Origin: an uncultured Pseudomonadota bacterium
Lineage (GTDB): Bacteria > Myxococcota_A > UBA796 > UBA9615
Assembly (NCBI GenBank): GCA_937907595.1
Contig: CALCXL010000064.1
Coordinates: 1-5,307 of the forward strand
Reading direction: 5' to 3'
Length of the DNA: 5,307 nt
Under the pieces are notes generated by a model, which ran no database searches, was not told where the DNA came from, and saw nothing but the letters and a program-made list of their open reading frames with translations. A program made the translations under genes and the position numbers. Of the stretch, positions 1 through 5,307 are shown piece by piece; within the stretch, counting starts at the first letter, position 1, and each line of letters begins with the position of its first letter.

Positions 1-84
1 TGTCGTCGTCGTCGGCAACCGTGTCGTCGTCGTCGGCAACCGTGTCGTCGTCGTCCGCAACCGTGTCGTCGTCGTCGGAGACCG
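1..84 (-). repeat. 21-bp tandem repeat encoding DDDD-TV(A/S) units
   Basis: Four head-to-tail copies of a 21-bp unit lie at 1-21, 22-42, 43-63 and 64-84. Copies one and two are identical; copy three differs by one base and copy four by two. Each unit encodes seven residues on the minus strand (four Asp, Thr, Val, Ala or Ser), so gain or loss of a unit keeps the frame. The array continues to the left edge, so its full copy number is unknown. From 85 to about 157 the DNA carries more GAC-codon runs with irregular spacers. Confidence 0.93.
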
Positions 85-256
85 TGTCGTCGTCGTCGTC
101 GGGGTTGAAGAGGTCGTCGTCGTCGGCTGCGTCGTCGTCGTCGGCCGCGCTGTCGTCGTCGTCGCTGCCGCCGCCTCCGCCCCCGCCGCGGCGGGCGGTG
201 CAGGCGGTGAGGGTCAGGCCGAGCAGACAGATCAGGAGCAGGGTCGAGCGGGTCAT
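1..256 (-). CDS. Asp-rich repeat lipoprotein, N-terminal part (runs off the left edge)
   Basis: This is the 5' part of a leftward gene; 85 complete codons are visible and the rest lies beyond position 1. The product starts MTRSTLLLICLLGLTLTAC, a short basic start plus hydrophobic stretch ending in the lipobox L16-T-A-C19. It should therefore be exported by Sec, cut by signal peptidase II and lipidated on C19. Thr at +2 gives no inner-membrane retention signal, so an outer-membrane location is inferred. After the lipid anchor come TARR, seven Gly (24-30), then Asp tetrads separated by SAA, AA, LFNP, TVS and TVA up to the edge. This looks like an acidic, flexible linker ahead of an unseen domain; cation binding is possible but unproven. 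The start is set by GGAGG four bases upstream (plus-strand 261-265). A plus-strand Ser-rich reading of the same DNA is a shadow. Function cannot be told from this fragment. Confidence 0.85.
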   Translation of the reverse strand, partial: MTRSTLLLICLLGLTLTACTARRGGGGGGGSDDDDSAADDDDAADDDDLFNPDDDDDTVSDDDDTVADDDDTVADDDDTVADDDD

Positions 257-260
257 GGCG

Positions 261-265
261 CCTCC
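261..265 (-). promoter_or_regulatory. Shine-Dalgarno site GGAGG for the Asp-rich lipoprotein
   Basis: Read on the minus strand, GGAGG ends four bases before the ATG at 256-254. The spacing is short but acceptable, and no competing in-frame start with a lipobox lies nearby. The site is the right half of a 10-bp palindrome (CCTCCGGAGG, 261-270). Confidence 0.65.
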
Positions 266-360
266 GGAGGCTCGGTGACTACCACAAGGGGCCGGCTGGA
301 CGCCCGGGAAGAATCGGGGGGAGCGGGCAGATCGGGCGCGTAGGCGCGCGGGCGTGGGAG

Positions 361-381
361 CCCCCCCCACCCCTCCTCCCC
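361..381 (-). other. Homopurine G-tract with G-quadruplex-type spacing, in the divergent intergenic region
   Basis: The plus strand is pure pyrimidine except for A369. On the minus strand it reads as G-tracts of 4, 2, 4 and 8 with one- or two-base interruptions, which fits the usual four-tract G-quadruplex pattern if the eight-G run is split. It lies about 105 bp upstream of the leftward lipoprotein start and 58 bp upstream of the rightward dehydrogenase start. The sequence pattern is certain; any structure or regulatory effect is inference. Confidence 0.45.
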
Positions 382-411
382 TTGCCGCGGACCCGCGGGG
401 ACAGGTAGAAG
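382..411 (+). promoter_or_regulatory. Weak sigma70-like promoter candidate for the dihydrolipoyl dehydrogenase gene
   Basis: TTGCCG (382-387) and TAGAAG (406-411) are separated by 18 bp, each matching four of six consensus bases. Transcription would begin around 418, leaving a leader of about 20 nt. The spacer holds the palindrome CCCGCGGG (392-399) and a second CCGCGG (385-390), which could fold into a small hairpin or serve as an operator. The rest of the 182-bp intergenic stretch (257-438) shows no convincing promoter for the leftward gene. Matches this weak arise by chance, so treat it as a pointer only. Confidence 0.25.
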
Positions 412-438
412 CCCCTCCCCCCTGGGAGATCGCTCGAC

Positions 439-1842
439 ATGCCTGAGACCAACGTGGATCTGCTCGTCATCGGCGCCGGCCCCGGCGGCTACCCGGCCGC
501 CATCCGCGCCGGACAGCTCGGCCTCAAGACCCTGATCGTGGAGAAGAGCATGTGGGGGGGCACCTGCCTCAACATCGGCTGCATTCCCTCCAAGGCGCTG
601 ATCACCGCGGGCAAGACGGTCGAGAAGACCAAGAAGGCCTCGGTCATGGGCATCACGGTCGAGGGCGTCAGCGTCGACATGAAGCAGATGCAAGCCTGGA
701 AGGGCGGCATCGTCCACAAGATGACCAGCGGCGTGCGCGGGCTCTGCAAGGGCAACGGCTGCGCGATGGAGACGGGCACCGCCACCTTCACCGGCCCCAC
801 CACCGCGCGGGTCACCCCCGTCGACGGGGAGGCCTACGACGTCACGTTCGGCCACGCGGTGATCGCCACGGGCTCGGTGCCCATCCAGATCCCCGCCTTT
901 CCCTTCGACGAGCAGGACATCCTCAGCTCCACCGGCGCCCTGGATCTGGACCACGTGCCCGCGCGGGTGGTGGTCATCGGCGGCGGCTACATCGGCCTGG
1001 AGATGGGCCAGATGCTCAACAAGCTGGGCAGCGAGATCACCGTGGTGGAGATGGGCGATCAGGTCATGCCCGGCTTCGATCCGGAGATCGTCCAGGTCAT
1101 CGCCCGCAGCCTCAAGAAGTCCGGCGTCACCACCCACCTCAACGCCCGGGCCGAGGGCTGGCGGCGCGACGGCGACGACCTGGTGGTCACCGTCGGCACC
1201 GAGCAGGGGCCCCAGGAGCTGCGCTGCGACAAGGTCCTGGTGACCGTGGGGCGCAAGCCCTACAGCGAGGGCCTGGGGCTCAGCGCGGCGGGCGTCGCCC
1301 AGGACGAGCGCGGCTTCGTGCCCGTGAACGAGCAGCTGCGCACCAACGTGCCGCACATCCTGGCCGTGGGCGACGTGACCGGGAACCCCATGCTGGCCCA
1401 CCGGGCGACGAAGCAGGGGGAGATCGCCGCGGAGGTCGCCGCCGGCAAGAACGTAGCCGCCGACTACAAGACCGTGCCCGCCGTGGTCTTCACCGATCCG
1501 GAGATCGCCACCGCCGGCCTGAGCGAGGCGGAAGCGCGGGAGCAGGGCTTCAATCTGAAGATCGGCAAGTTCCCCTGGGCCGCCAACGGCCGCGCCTTGA
1601 CCCAGCTGTCCACCGACGGCTTCGTCAAGGTGATCGCTGACGCCGCCGACCACCAGGTGCTGGGCATCGCCATCGTGGGCCCCAACGCCTCCGACCTGAT
1701 CAGCGAGGCCGCCCTCGCCATCGAGATGGACGCCTTCCTGGAAGACATCGCCCTGACCATCCACCCCCACCCCACCCTGGGCGAGGCGGTGATGGAGGCG
1801 GCGGCCAAGGCCCTGGGCCACGCCATCCACGTCATGAACTGA
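439..1842 (+). CDS. lpdA: Dihydrolipoyl dehydrogenase (E3 subunit)
   Basis: This cytoplasmic, homodimeric flavoenzyme (467 residues, the normal family length) reoxidises dihydrolipoyl groups on E2 or H proteins and passes electrons through FAD to NAD+. Visible elements in order: FAD-binding G12-A-G-P-G-G17; the redox disulfide C43/C48 in GGTCLNIGCIPSK; the NAD-binding loop G181-G-G-Y-I-G186 with acidic E204 at the end of the next strand, typical of NAD rather than NADP use; the second FAD contact AVGDVTG with D312; and the C-terminal dimerisation domain with the catalytic pair H444/E449 in HPTLGE. There is no N-terminal lipoyl domain. The ATG at 439 follows GGGAG (424-428) by ten bases. No E1, E2, lipoate-attachment or glycine-cleavage gene is in the window, so its complex is undetermined; the next gene downstream is an unrelated lipoprotein. 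Mercuric and glutathione reductases are excluded by the overall pattern. The enzyme call is secure. Confidence 0.97.
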   Translation: MPETNVDLLVIGAGPGGYPAAIRAGQLGLKTLIVEKSMWGGTCLNIGCIPSKALITAGKTVEKTKKASVMGITVEGVSVDMKQMQAWKGGIVHKMTSGVRGLCKGNGCAMETGTATFTGPTTARVTPVDGEAYDVTFGHAVIATGSVPIQIPAFPFDEQDILSSTGALDLDHVPARVVVIGGGYIGLEMGQMLNKLGSEITVVEMGDQVMPGFDPEIVQVIARSLKKSGVTTHLNARAEGWRRDGDDLVVTVGTEQGPQELRCDKVLVTVGRKPYSEGLGLSAAGVAQDERGFVPVNEQLRTNVPHILAVGDVTGNPMLAHRATKQGEIAAEVAAGKNVAADYKTVPAVVFTDPEIATAGLSEAEAREQGFNLKIGKFPWAANGRALTQLSTDGFVKVIADAADHQVLGIAIVGPNASDLISEAALAIEMDAFLEDIALTIHPHPTLGEAVMEAAAKALGHAIHVMN

Positions 1843-1855
1843 GGTCCAGCGGCCA

Positions 1856-1890
1856 CCGGGCCCCAGAGGACGCTTGACAGCCGGGCCCCA
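1856..1890 (+). promoter_or_regulatory. Intergenic site: perfect -35 hexamer between two 10-bp direct repeats
   Basis: The 87-bp gap between the dehydrogenase stop and the lipoprotein start contains TTGACA at 1874-1879, a perfect -35 match, but no recognisable -10 at 16-18 bp. It sits between identical copies of CCGGGCCCCA at 1856-1865 and 1881-1890, 25 bp apart. The GGGCCC cores are self-complementary and could also pair as a 6-bp stem with a 19-nt loop, followed by only three T, so a terminator is unlikely. A promoter for the lipoprotein gene, perhaps with an operator, is possible but weakly supported. Confidence 0.25.
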
Positions 1891-1929
1891 AGTTTCGACC
1901 CTTGGCCTCGGTTCCACCGGAGATCGCCC

Positions 1930-2598
1930 ATGCGCCGCTTGCTGATCCTCGCCCTCGCCCTCCCCCTCTTCGCCTGCCAGGAGGAGCCCGTGGAGGCGGA
2001 GCCGACCCCCACTCCGACCCCCGAGCCCGTGGAGGTCCTGCCCCCGGTGATCCCGTTGACCTGGCTGGAGAACCTGAGCGGCACCATCGTCCACCACCAG
2101 GAGTACACCGACCCCGGGGCCCTCGCCGGCACCACCTGCGACGAGTCCTTCGAGGCCTTCGGCGCCAACATCAGCGGCCACGAGCAGAACGCCTGCGCCG
2201 AGTGCGAGATGGTCTTCACCCTCCTGCTCAGCCAGACGTCGGACTGCCTGGGCGACGACGTCCTGGAGGACAGCGGCGAGCTGGGCCTGGACCTTCGCCA
2301 GACCGACGGCGAGTCCGTCTTCTGGTGGTACAACAACGGCCTGTTCGGCTGGGGCGCCGGCTGGGACGAGCTGGGCACGGGCACCGTCACCCAGAACGTC
2401 GAAGACCTGACGCTGGACGTCCACTTCGAGTTCGCCGACCCGCGCAACGACAACAACGCCCCCTGGACGGCGGACTCCGACGACTGCGGCTGGTTGCCCG
2501 ACGACCACTGCGTCTGGAACGGCACCTACATCATCGACCTGCAGCTGGAGATGGACCCGGCCCTCATCGAGTGGGAGCTGGAGTACCCCGAGGAGTAG
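1930..2598 (+). CDS. Small six-cysteine outer-membrane-type lipoprotein, function unknown
   Basis: I do not recognise a characterised family for this 222-residue protein. It starts with Arg2-Arg3 and a hydrophobic stretch ending in the lipobox L13-F-A-C16, so signal peptidase II processing and lipidation of C16 are expected; Gln at +2 suggests sorting to the outer membrane. Residues 17-40 form an acidic, Thr-Pro-rich tether (PTPTPTPEP). The remainder is an acidic domain with six cysteines (C70, C89, C92, C106, C186, C194), an even number consistent with three disulfides; C89 and C92 form a CAEC motif. A Trp/Gly-rich segment lies at 131-147 (FWWYNNGLFGWGAGW). Predicted content is mostly beta strand, with no transmembrane helix or enzyme motif. 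From memory, the spacing Cys-x2-Cys followed by hydrophobic alternation recurs in myxobacterial secreted proteins. GGAG at 1919-1922 sits seven bases before the ATG. The ATPase gene follows 82 nt downstream on the same strand. Confidence 0.85.
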   Translation: MRRLLILALALPLFACQEEPVEAEPTPTPTPEPVEVLPPVIPLTWLENLSGTIVHHQEYTDPGALAGTTCDESFEAFGANISGHEQNACAECEMVFTLLLSQTSDCLGDDVLEDSGELGLDLRQTDGESVFWWYNNGLFGWGAGWDELGTGTVTQNVEDLTLDVHFEFADPRNDNNAPWTADSDDCGWLPDDHCVWNGTYIIDLQLEMDPALIEWELEYPEE

Positions 2599-2668
2599 GA
2601 CCGCGCGACCTCCCCTGCGCCGACCCGACTTCGGTGGCAGGATCCGCCCCCCCTCCCCCGGGGGACGC

Positions 2669-2675
2669 AGGAGGT
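2669..2675 (+). promoter_or_regulatory. Strong Shine-Dalgarno site AGGAGGT for the ATPase gene
   Basis: This is a near-perfect match to the anti-Shine-Dalgarno sequence, ending five bases before the ATG at 2681, and it fixes that start. A CCTCC at 2652-2656 is complementary to its GGAGG core, and a CCCCCGGGGG palindrome (2655-2664) lies between them, so the site could be partly masked in the mRNA. No terminator is evident in the 82-nt gap after the lipoprotein stop, which allows read-through. Confidence 0.7.
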
Positions 2676-2680
2676 CGAGG

Positions 2681-5101
2681 ATGAGCGAAGGTCTGTACCT
2701 GGGTGGCGCGCTGGACGCCGACGGCGACGTCATCGAGCCCCTGCGGCTCAAGGCGGATCGGCTGACACGGCACGGCGTGGTCATCGGCATGACGGGCTCG
2801 GGCAAGACCGGCCTGTCCATCGCCCTCATCGAGGAGCTGGTCCTGGCCGGGGTGCCGGTGATCGCCCTCGACCCCAAGGGCGACCTGGGCAACCTGGCCC
2901 TGGTCTTTCCCGATCTGGCCCCCGCCGACTTCCGCCCCTGGGTTGACCCCGGCGAGGCCCAGCGCAAGGGCATCACCGAGGACGCGCTGGCCGAGACCAC
3001 CGCCGGCACCTGGAAGGGCGGCCTGGCCGGCTGGGGCATCCCCCCGCAGCGCCTGGGCGAGCTGCGGGAGCGCGGCGCCCTGACCGTCTACACCCCCGGC
3101 TCCGAGTCCGGCGTGCCCGTGGACGTCATGGCCGCCCTGGCCCGGCCCGACGAGGCCGTCATGCAGGACCCCGACGCCCTGCGCATCCTGGTGGCCGGCA
3201 CCGTCGCGTCGCTGCTGTCCCTGGTGGGCGTGCAGGCGGATCCGCTGACCTCCCCCGAGCACATCGTGCTGGCGCGCATCGTCGAGGAGGCCTGGTCGGC
3301 GAGCCAGACCCTGGACGTGGAGGCGCTGATCCTCCGCATCGTCGACCCGCCGTTCAAGAAGCTGGGCGTCTTCCCCCTGGATCGCTTCTGGAAGCCCGCC
3401 CAACGCACCGACCTGGCCATGAAGCTCAACGCGGTCATGGCCTCCCCCACCTTCGCGCCCTGGATGAAGGGCCTGCCCCTGGATCCCGCCCGCCTGCTCG
3501 CCGTCGGCGACCGCGTGCCCGTCTCCGTCTTCCACCTCAGCCACCTCAGCGACAGCCAGCGCCAGTTCTTCAGCGGGCTCCTCCTGCAGCGCCTGGTCGC
3601 CTGGTCGCGCTCCCAGCCGGGCACCTCCTCCCTGCGCGGCCTGCTGTTCCTGGACGAGGCCTTCGGCTACCTGCCGCCCCACCCCGCCAACCCGCCGACC
3701 AAGCAGCCGCTGCTGACGCTGATGAAGCAGGCGCGCGCGGTCGGCTTCGGCGTGGTGCTGGCCACGCAGAACCCCGTGGACCTGGACTACAAGGCGCTGA
3801 CCAACGCCGGCACCTGGGCCATCGGTCGACTGAGCACGAAGCAGGACGTGGCGCGCGTGGCCGAGGGCCTGCGGTCGGCCGGGGGCGAGGACCTGAGCGA
3901 CGCCATCTCCGGCCTCAAGCCCCGGCAGTTCGTCCTGCGCGACGTGTCCGAGGACGCCCCGGTGCGCTTCGGCTCGCGCTGGGCCATGAGCTTCCTGCGC
4001 GGGCCGATCTCCCGGGGGGAGCTGCACAAGCTGCCCAACCTGGTGGTGCCGGACGTGCTGGATCGACCGACGTCGGCCACGTCCCCGTCGACGTCGACGT
4101 CGGCCACGTCGCCGTCCACGTCGCCCTCGCCCTCGCCCTCGCCCTCGTCCTCGTCCCCCTCCGCGCGCCCCGCCCCCCCGGCCCCCTCCGGCGTGGAGAT
4201 GCGCTGGCTGGACCCCCGGGTGGCCTTCTCCGCCCGCACGAACGGGGTGTTCGCCGCGTTCGACGAAGGACGCCGCGACGACGGTCTCACCCGCTACCGC
4301 CCCGCCCTCTTCGCCCGGCTGCGCCTGCGCTTCGACGAGGAGCGCAGCGGCTACCTGCACGACGAGGACCGCGTCCGCGTCTACTTCCCCCTGCGCGACG
4401 CCCGCCCCACCGACGCCCTGGACGTGGCCCTGGAGGAGGGCGACTTCCTGGCCTCCGCGCCCGATGGAGCCACCCACGACGAGCTCCCGCCCTTCCTGGA
4501 CGAGGGCACCGAGTACACCGCGGCGAAGAAGGCCCTGGAGGACGACGTCTACCGCAGCGAGTCCCGGGGCCAGTGGGTCTGCGCGCCCCTGAAGATGCAC
4601 GGCACGTCCGGCGAGTCCCGGGAGGACTTCGAGGAGCGCTGCCGGGAGGCGGCCGAGGACGGGGTGGAGGAGGCGCTGGAGAAGCTAGCCGATCGCTACG
4701 AAGCCAAGATCGACCGCCTGCGCGAGCGCGCCCGCAAGAAGGAAGCCCAGATCGACGGCTACGAGGACAAGCTCAAGGCCGAGAAGACCCAGGAGATGGT
4801 CAACGGGGCGGAGGTCCTGGCCAGCTTCTTCTTCGGGCGCAAGCGCTCCCTGGGCTCGGTCGCCTCACGCCGCAAGACCACGACCGCGGCCAAGAACCGC
4901 CTGGACGCCGCCCAGGACGATCTGGAGGCGCTCATGGGCGACATCGCCGAGCTTCAGTCCGACCTGGAGGAGAAGCAGGCCGACCTGGTGGAGGCCGCGC
5001 AGGAACAGGTGGAGGCGATCGAGGAGCGCGAAGTGCGCCTGGAGCGCAACGACGTCGACGTGCTCAGCTTCGGCGTGCTGTGGGTGCCGGTGACGCGGTA
5101 G
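2681..5101 (+). CDS. HerA/FtsK-like P-loop ATPase with C-terminal coiled-coil hairpin
   Basis: This 806-residue cytoplasmic protein has a HerA-type (COG0433-like) motor core at about 1-455: Walker A G36-M-T-G-S-G-K42-T43; the DPKGDLGN motif at 64-71; TPGS at 138-141; the HLSHLSD segment at 285-291; Walker B LLFLDE with D325 and E326; a sensor-like ATQNP at 361-365; and a candidate arginine finger R383. A Ser/Thr/Pro linker (461-503) leads to a domain of unknown fold (about 505-645). Next come two charged helical arms (about 648-706 and 735-793) around a hydrophobic turn with FFFGRKR (716-722), which looks like an antiparallel coiled coil. The protein ends in a short hydrophobic strand (VLWVPVTR). 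From memory this arrangement matches a widespread family annotated only as ATP-binding protein; hexamer formation and DNA or protein translocation are inferred from HerA/FtsK relatives. No NurA-like nuclease, primase or conjugation gene is in view. The ATPase call is firm; the biological role is unknown. Confidence 0.9.
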   Translation: MSEGLYLGGALDADGDVIEPLRLKADRLTRHGVVIGMTGSGKTGLSIALIEELVLAGVPVIALDPKGDLGNLALVFPDLAPADFRPWVDPGEAQRKGITEDALAETTAGTWKGGLAGWGIPPQRLGELRERGALTVYTPGSESGVPVDVMAALARPDEAVMQDPDALRILVAGTVASLLSLVGVQADPLTSPEHIVLARIVEEAWSASQTLDVEALILRIVDPPFKKLGVFPLDRFWKPAQRTDLAMKLNAVMASPTFAPWMKGLPLDPARLLAVGDRVPVSVFHLSHLSDSQRQFFSGLLLQRLVAWSRSQPGTSSLRGLLFLDEAFGYLPPHPANPPTKQPLLTLMKQARAVGFGVVLATQNPVDLDYKALTNAGTWAIGRLSTKQDVARVAEGLRSAGGEDLSDAISGLKPRQFVLRDVSEDAPVRFGSRWAMSFLRGPISRGELHKLPNLVVPDVLDRPTSATSPSTSTSATSPSTSPSPSPSPSSSSPSARPAPPAPSGVEMRWLDPRVAFSARTNGVFAAFDEGRRDDGLTRYRPALFARLRLRFDEERSGYLHDEDRVRVYFPLRDARPTDALDVALEEGDFLASAPDGATHDELPPFLDEGTEYTAAKKALEDDVYRSESRGQWVCAPLKMHGTSGESREDFEERCREAAEDGVEEALEKLADRYEAKIDRLRERARKKEAQIDGYEDKLKAEKTQEMVNGAEVLASFFFGRKRSLGSVASRRKTTTAAKNRLDAAQDDLEALMGDIAELQSDLEEKQADLVEAAQEQVEAIEEREVRLERNDVDVLSFGVLWVPVTR
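4068..4147 (+). repeat. In-frame repeats encoding the ATPase linker: 27-bp period plus TCGCCC hexamers
   Basis: Two 22-bp copies at 4068-4089 and 4095-4116 differ by one base and have a 27-bp period (nine codons). They are followed by four TCGCCC hexamers (4121-4144) plus a final TCG, encoding Ser-Pro pairs. All repeat lengths are multiples of three, so copy changes would alter linker length without breaking the frame. The encoded stretch (residues 464-503) is almost only Ser, Thr, Pro and Ala and joins the motor core to the C-terminal region. Confidence 0.85.
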
Positions 5102-5115
5102 GGGGGCGCAGGCGG

Positions 5116-5307
5116 TCAGTTGCCGATGAGGTAGTAGTTGTAGTCCTGCCCACTGAACGTCAAGGACCCGTCGTAGGGATCGGGCATCGGGCTGCCGTAG
5201 GAGACAACCTTGTAGTGAACCAGCCCGCCGGAGTTGGAGTAGTAGTTCGAGGTCAACTGTGAGTACACCGCCATGATCCAGTAGCTGCCCGCGGCCAGGA
5301 CCGTGTC
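5116..5307 (-). CDS. C-terminal end of a Tyr/Ser/Asn-rich, probably exported protein (runs off the right edge)
   Basis: On the minus strand an open frame enters at the right edge and ends with TGA at 5118-5116, giving the last 63 codons of a gene whose start is outside the window. The residues begin DTVLAAGSYWIMAVYS and end QDYNYYLIGN. The piece contains nine Tyr, frequent Ser, Gly and Asn, alternating hydrophobic positions and no Cys. This suggests the last strands of an extracellular beta-sandwich domain. I have an uncertain memory of similar AGxYWIMAVY endings in large secreted bacterial proteins, but cannot name the family. Codon use is somewhat less GC-biased than in the neighbours (TAC, TTG, GTT and TCA occur), which still fits a real gene. 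It converges on the ATPase gene with only 14 nt between the two stops, so there is no room for a separate terminator. Whether it is a lipoprotein cannot be seen. Confidence 0.7.
   Translation of the reverse strand, partial: DTVLAAGSYWIMAVYSQLTSNYYSNSGGLVHYKVVSYGSPMPDPYDGSLTFSGQDYNYYLIGN

Noticed and set aside
1..84. CRISPR array
   Set aside because: The 21-bp units are contiguous with no unique spacers, and the repeats are coding.
1..157. Thrombospondin-3-like calcium repeats
   Set aside because: Those need alternating DxDxDG patterns with Asn/Gly spacing. Here there are plain Asp tetrads with TVA or AA spacers.
21..278. Plus-strand Ser-rich open frame
   Set aside because: It is simply the reverse reading of the GAC-codon repeats. 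The minus-strand frame has a signal peptide, lipobox and ribosome site; the plus-strand one has none.
336..349. GCGCG-tagg-CGCGC inverted repeat in the divergent intergenic region
   Set aside because: A five-base-pair stem of alternating GC is expected by chance here, and it has no T-run to act as a terminator.
552..1640. Plus-strand open frame overlapping the dehydrogenase in another frame
   Set aside because: The product is dominated by Arg, Gly and His, typical of an out-of-frame reading of high-GC coding DNA, and the overlapping dehydrogenase is certain.
2599..2680. Terminator after the lipoprotein gene
   Set aside because: Only a bulged stem around 2625-2637 and a loopless CCCCCGGGGG palindrome are seen, with no following T-run.
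1902..2684. 260-codon plus-strand frame overlapping the six-cysteine lipoprotein
   Set aside because: It is Arg/Pro/Gly-rich without motifs, while the other frame has a clean lipobox, tether and ordered cysteines with a well-placed ribosome site.
253..3039. A 928-codon open frame on the minus strand
   Set aside because: It runs antisense through the dehydrogenase, the lipoprotein and the start of the ATPase. Its translation is rich in Gly, Val, His, Gln and Ala with no motif, as expected opposite high-GC genes.
2564..4600. A 678-codon open frame on the minus strand
   Set aside because: It is antisense to the ATPase core, whose motifs are unmistakable. The shadow frame has a low-complexity Gly/Arg stretch opposite the linker repeat and no recognisable domain.
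2681..5101. Anti-phage or conjugation cassette built on the HerA-like ATPase
   Set aside because: No nuclease, SIR2, methyltransferase, relaxase or pilus gene is in the window, and the flanks are a lipoprotein and an exported protein; the claim would be guesswork.

Overview
The window is very GC-rich (about 70% by eye), with dense genes, strong G/C preference at third codon positions and short spacers. The left-hand gene starts a lipoprotein whose lipobox is followed by a Gly stretch and repeated Asp-tetrad units. From memory, that architecture is common in Myxococcota and other former Deltaproteobacteria. A Gram-negative bacterium of that kind, quite possibly known only from a metagenome assembly, is the best guess. 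No ribosomal RNA or other phylogenetic marker is present to settle it.

Layout, left to right. (1) Positions 1-256, minus strand: the first 85 codons of an Asp-rich lipoprotein, cut by the window edge and carrying a 21-bp tandem repeat. (2) Positions 257-438: a divergent intergenic region with a pyrimidine tract (a G-quadruplex-type motif on the minus strand) and a weak promoter candidate for the next gene. (3) Positions 439-1842, plus: a complete dihydrolipoyl dehydrogenase with all catalytic residues. (4) Positions 1930-2598, plus: a small unrecognised lipoprotein with six cysteines in its mature part. (5) Positions 2681-5101, plus: a large HerA/FtsK-like P-loop ATPase with a repeat-encoded Ser/Thr/Pro linker and a C-terminal coiled-coil hairpin. 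(6) Positions 5116-5307, minus: the last 63 codons of a Tyr/Ser/Asn-rich, probably exported protein, converging on the ATPase gene with a 14-nt gap.

Only the dehydrogenase has a firmly assignable metabolic role: it is the shared E3 component of 2-oxoacid dehydrogenase complexes and the glycine cleavage system. Its E1, E2 or H-protein partners are not in the window. The lipoprotein and the ATPase lie 82 nt apart on the same strand and might be co-transcribed, but nothing in their sequences proves a joint function. I see no mobile element, CRISPR array, tRNA or recognisable defence cassette. The most open question is the function of the ATPase, which has the core motifs of a widespread but poorly characterised HerA-like family and no nuclease partner nearby. 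I cannot demonstrate a new biological system here.
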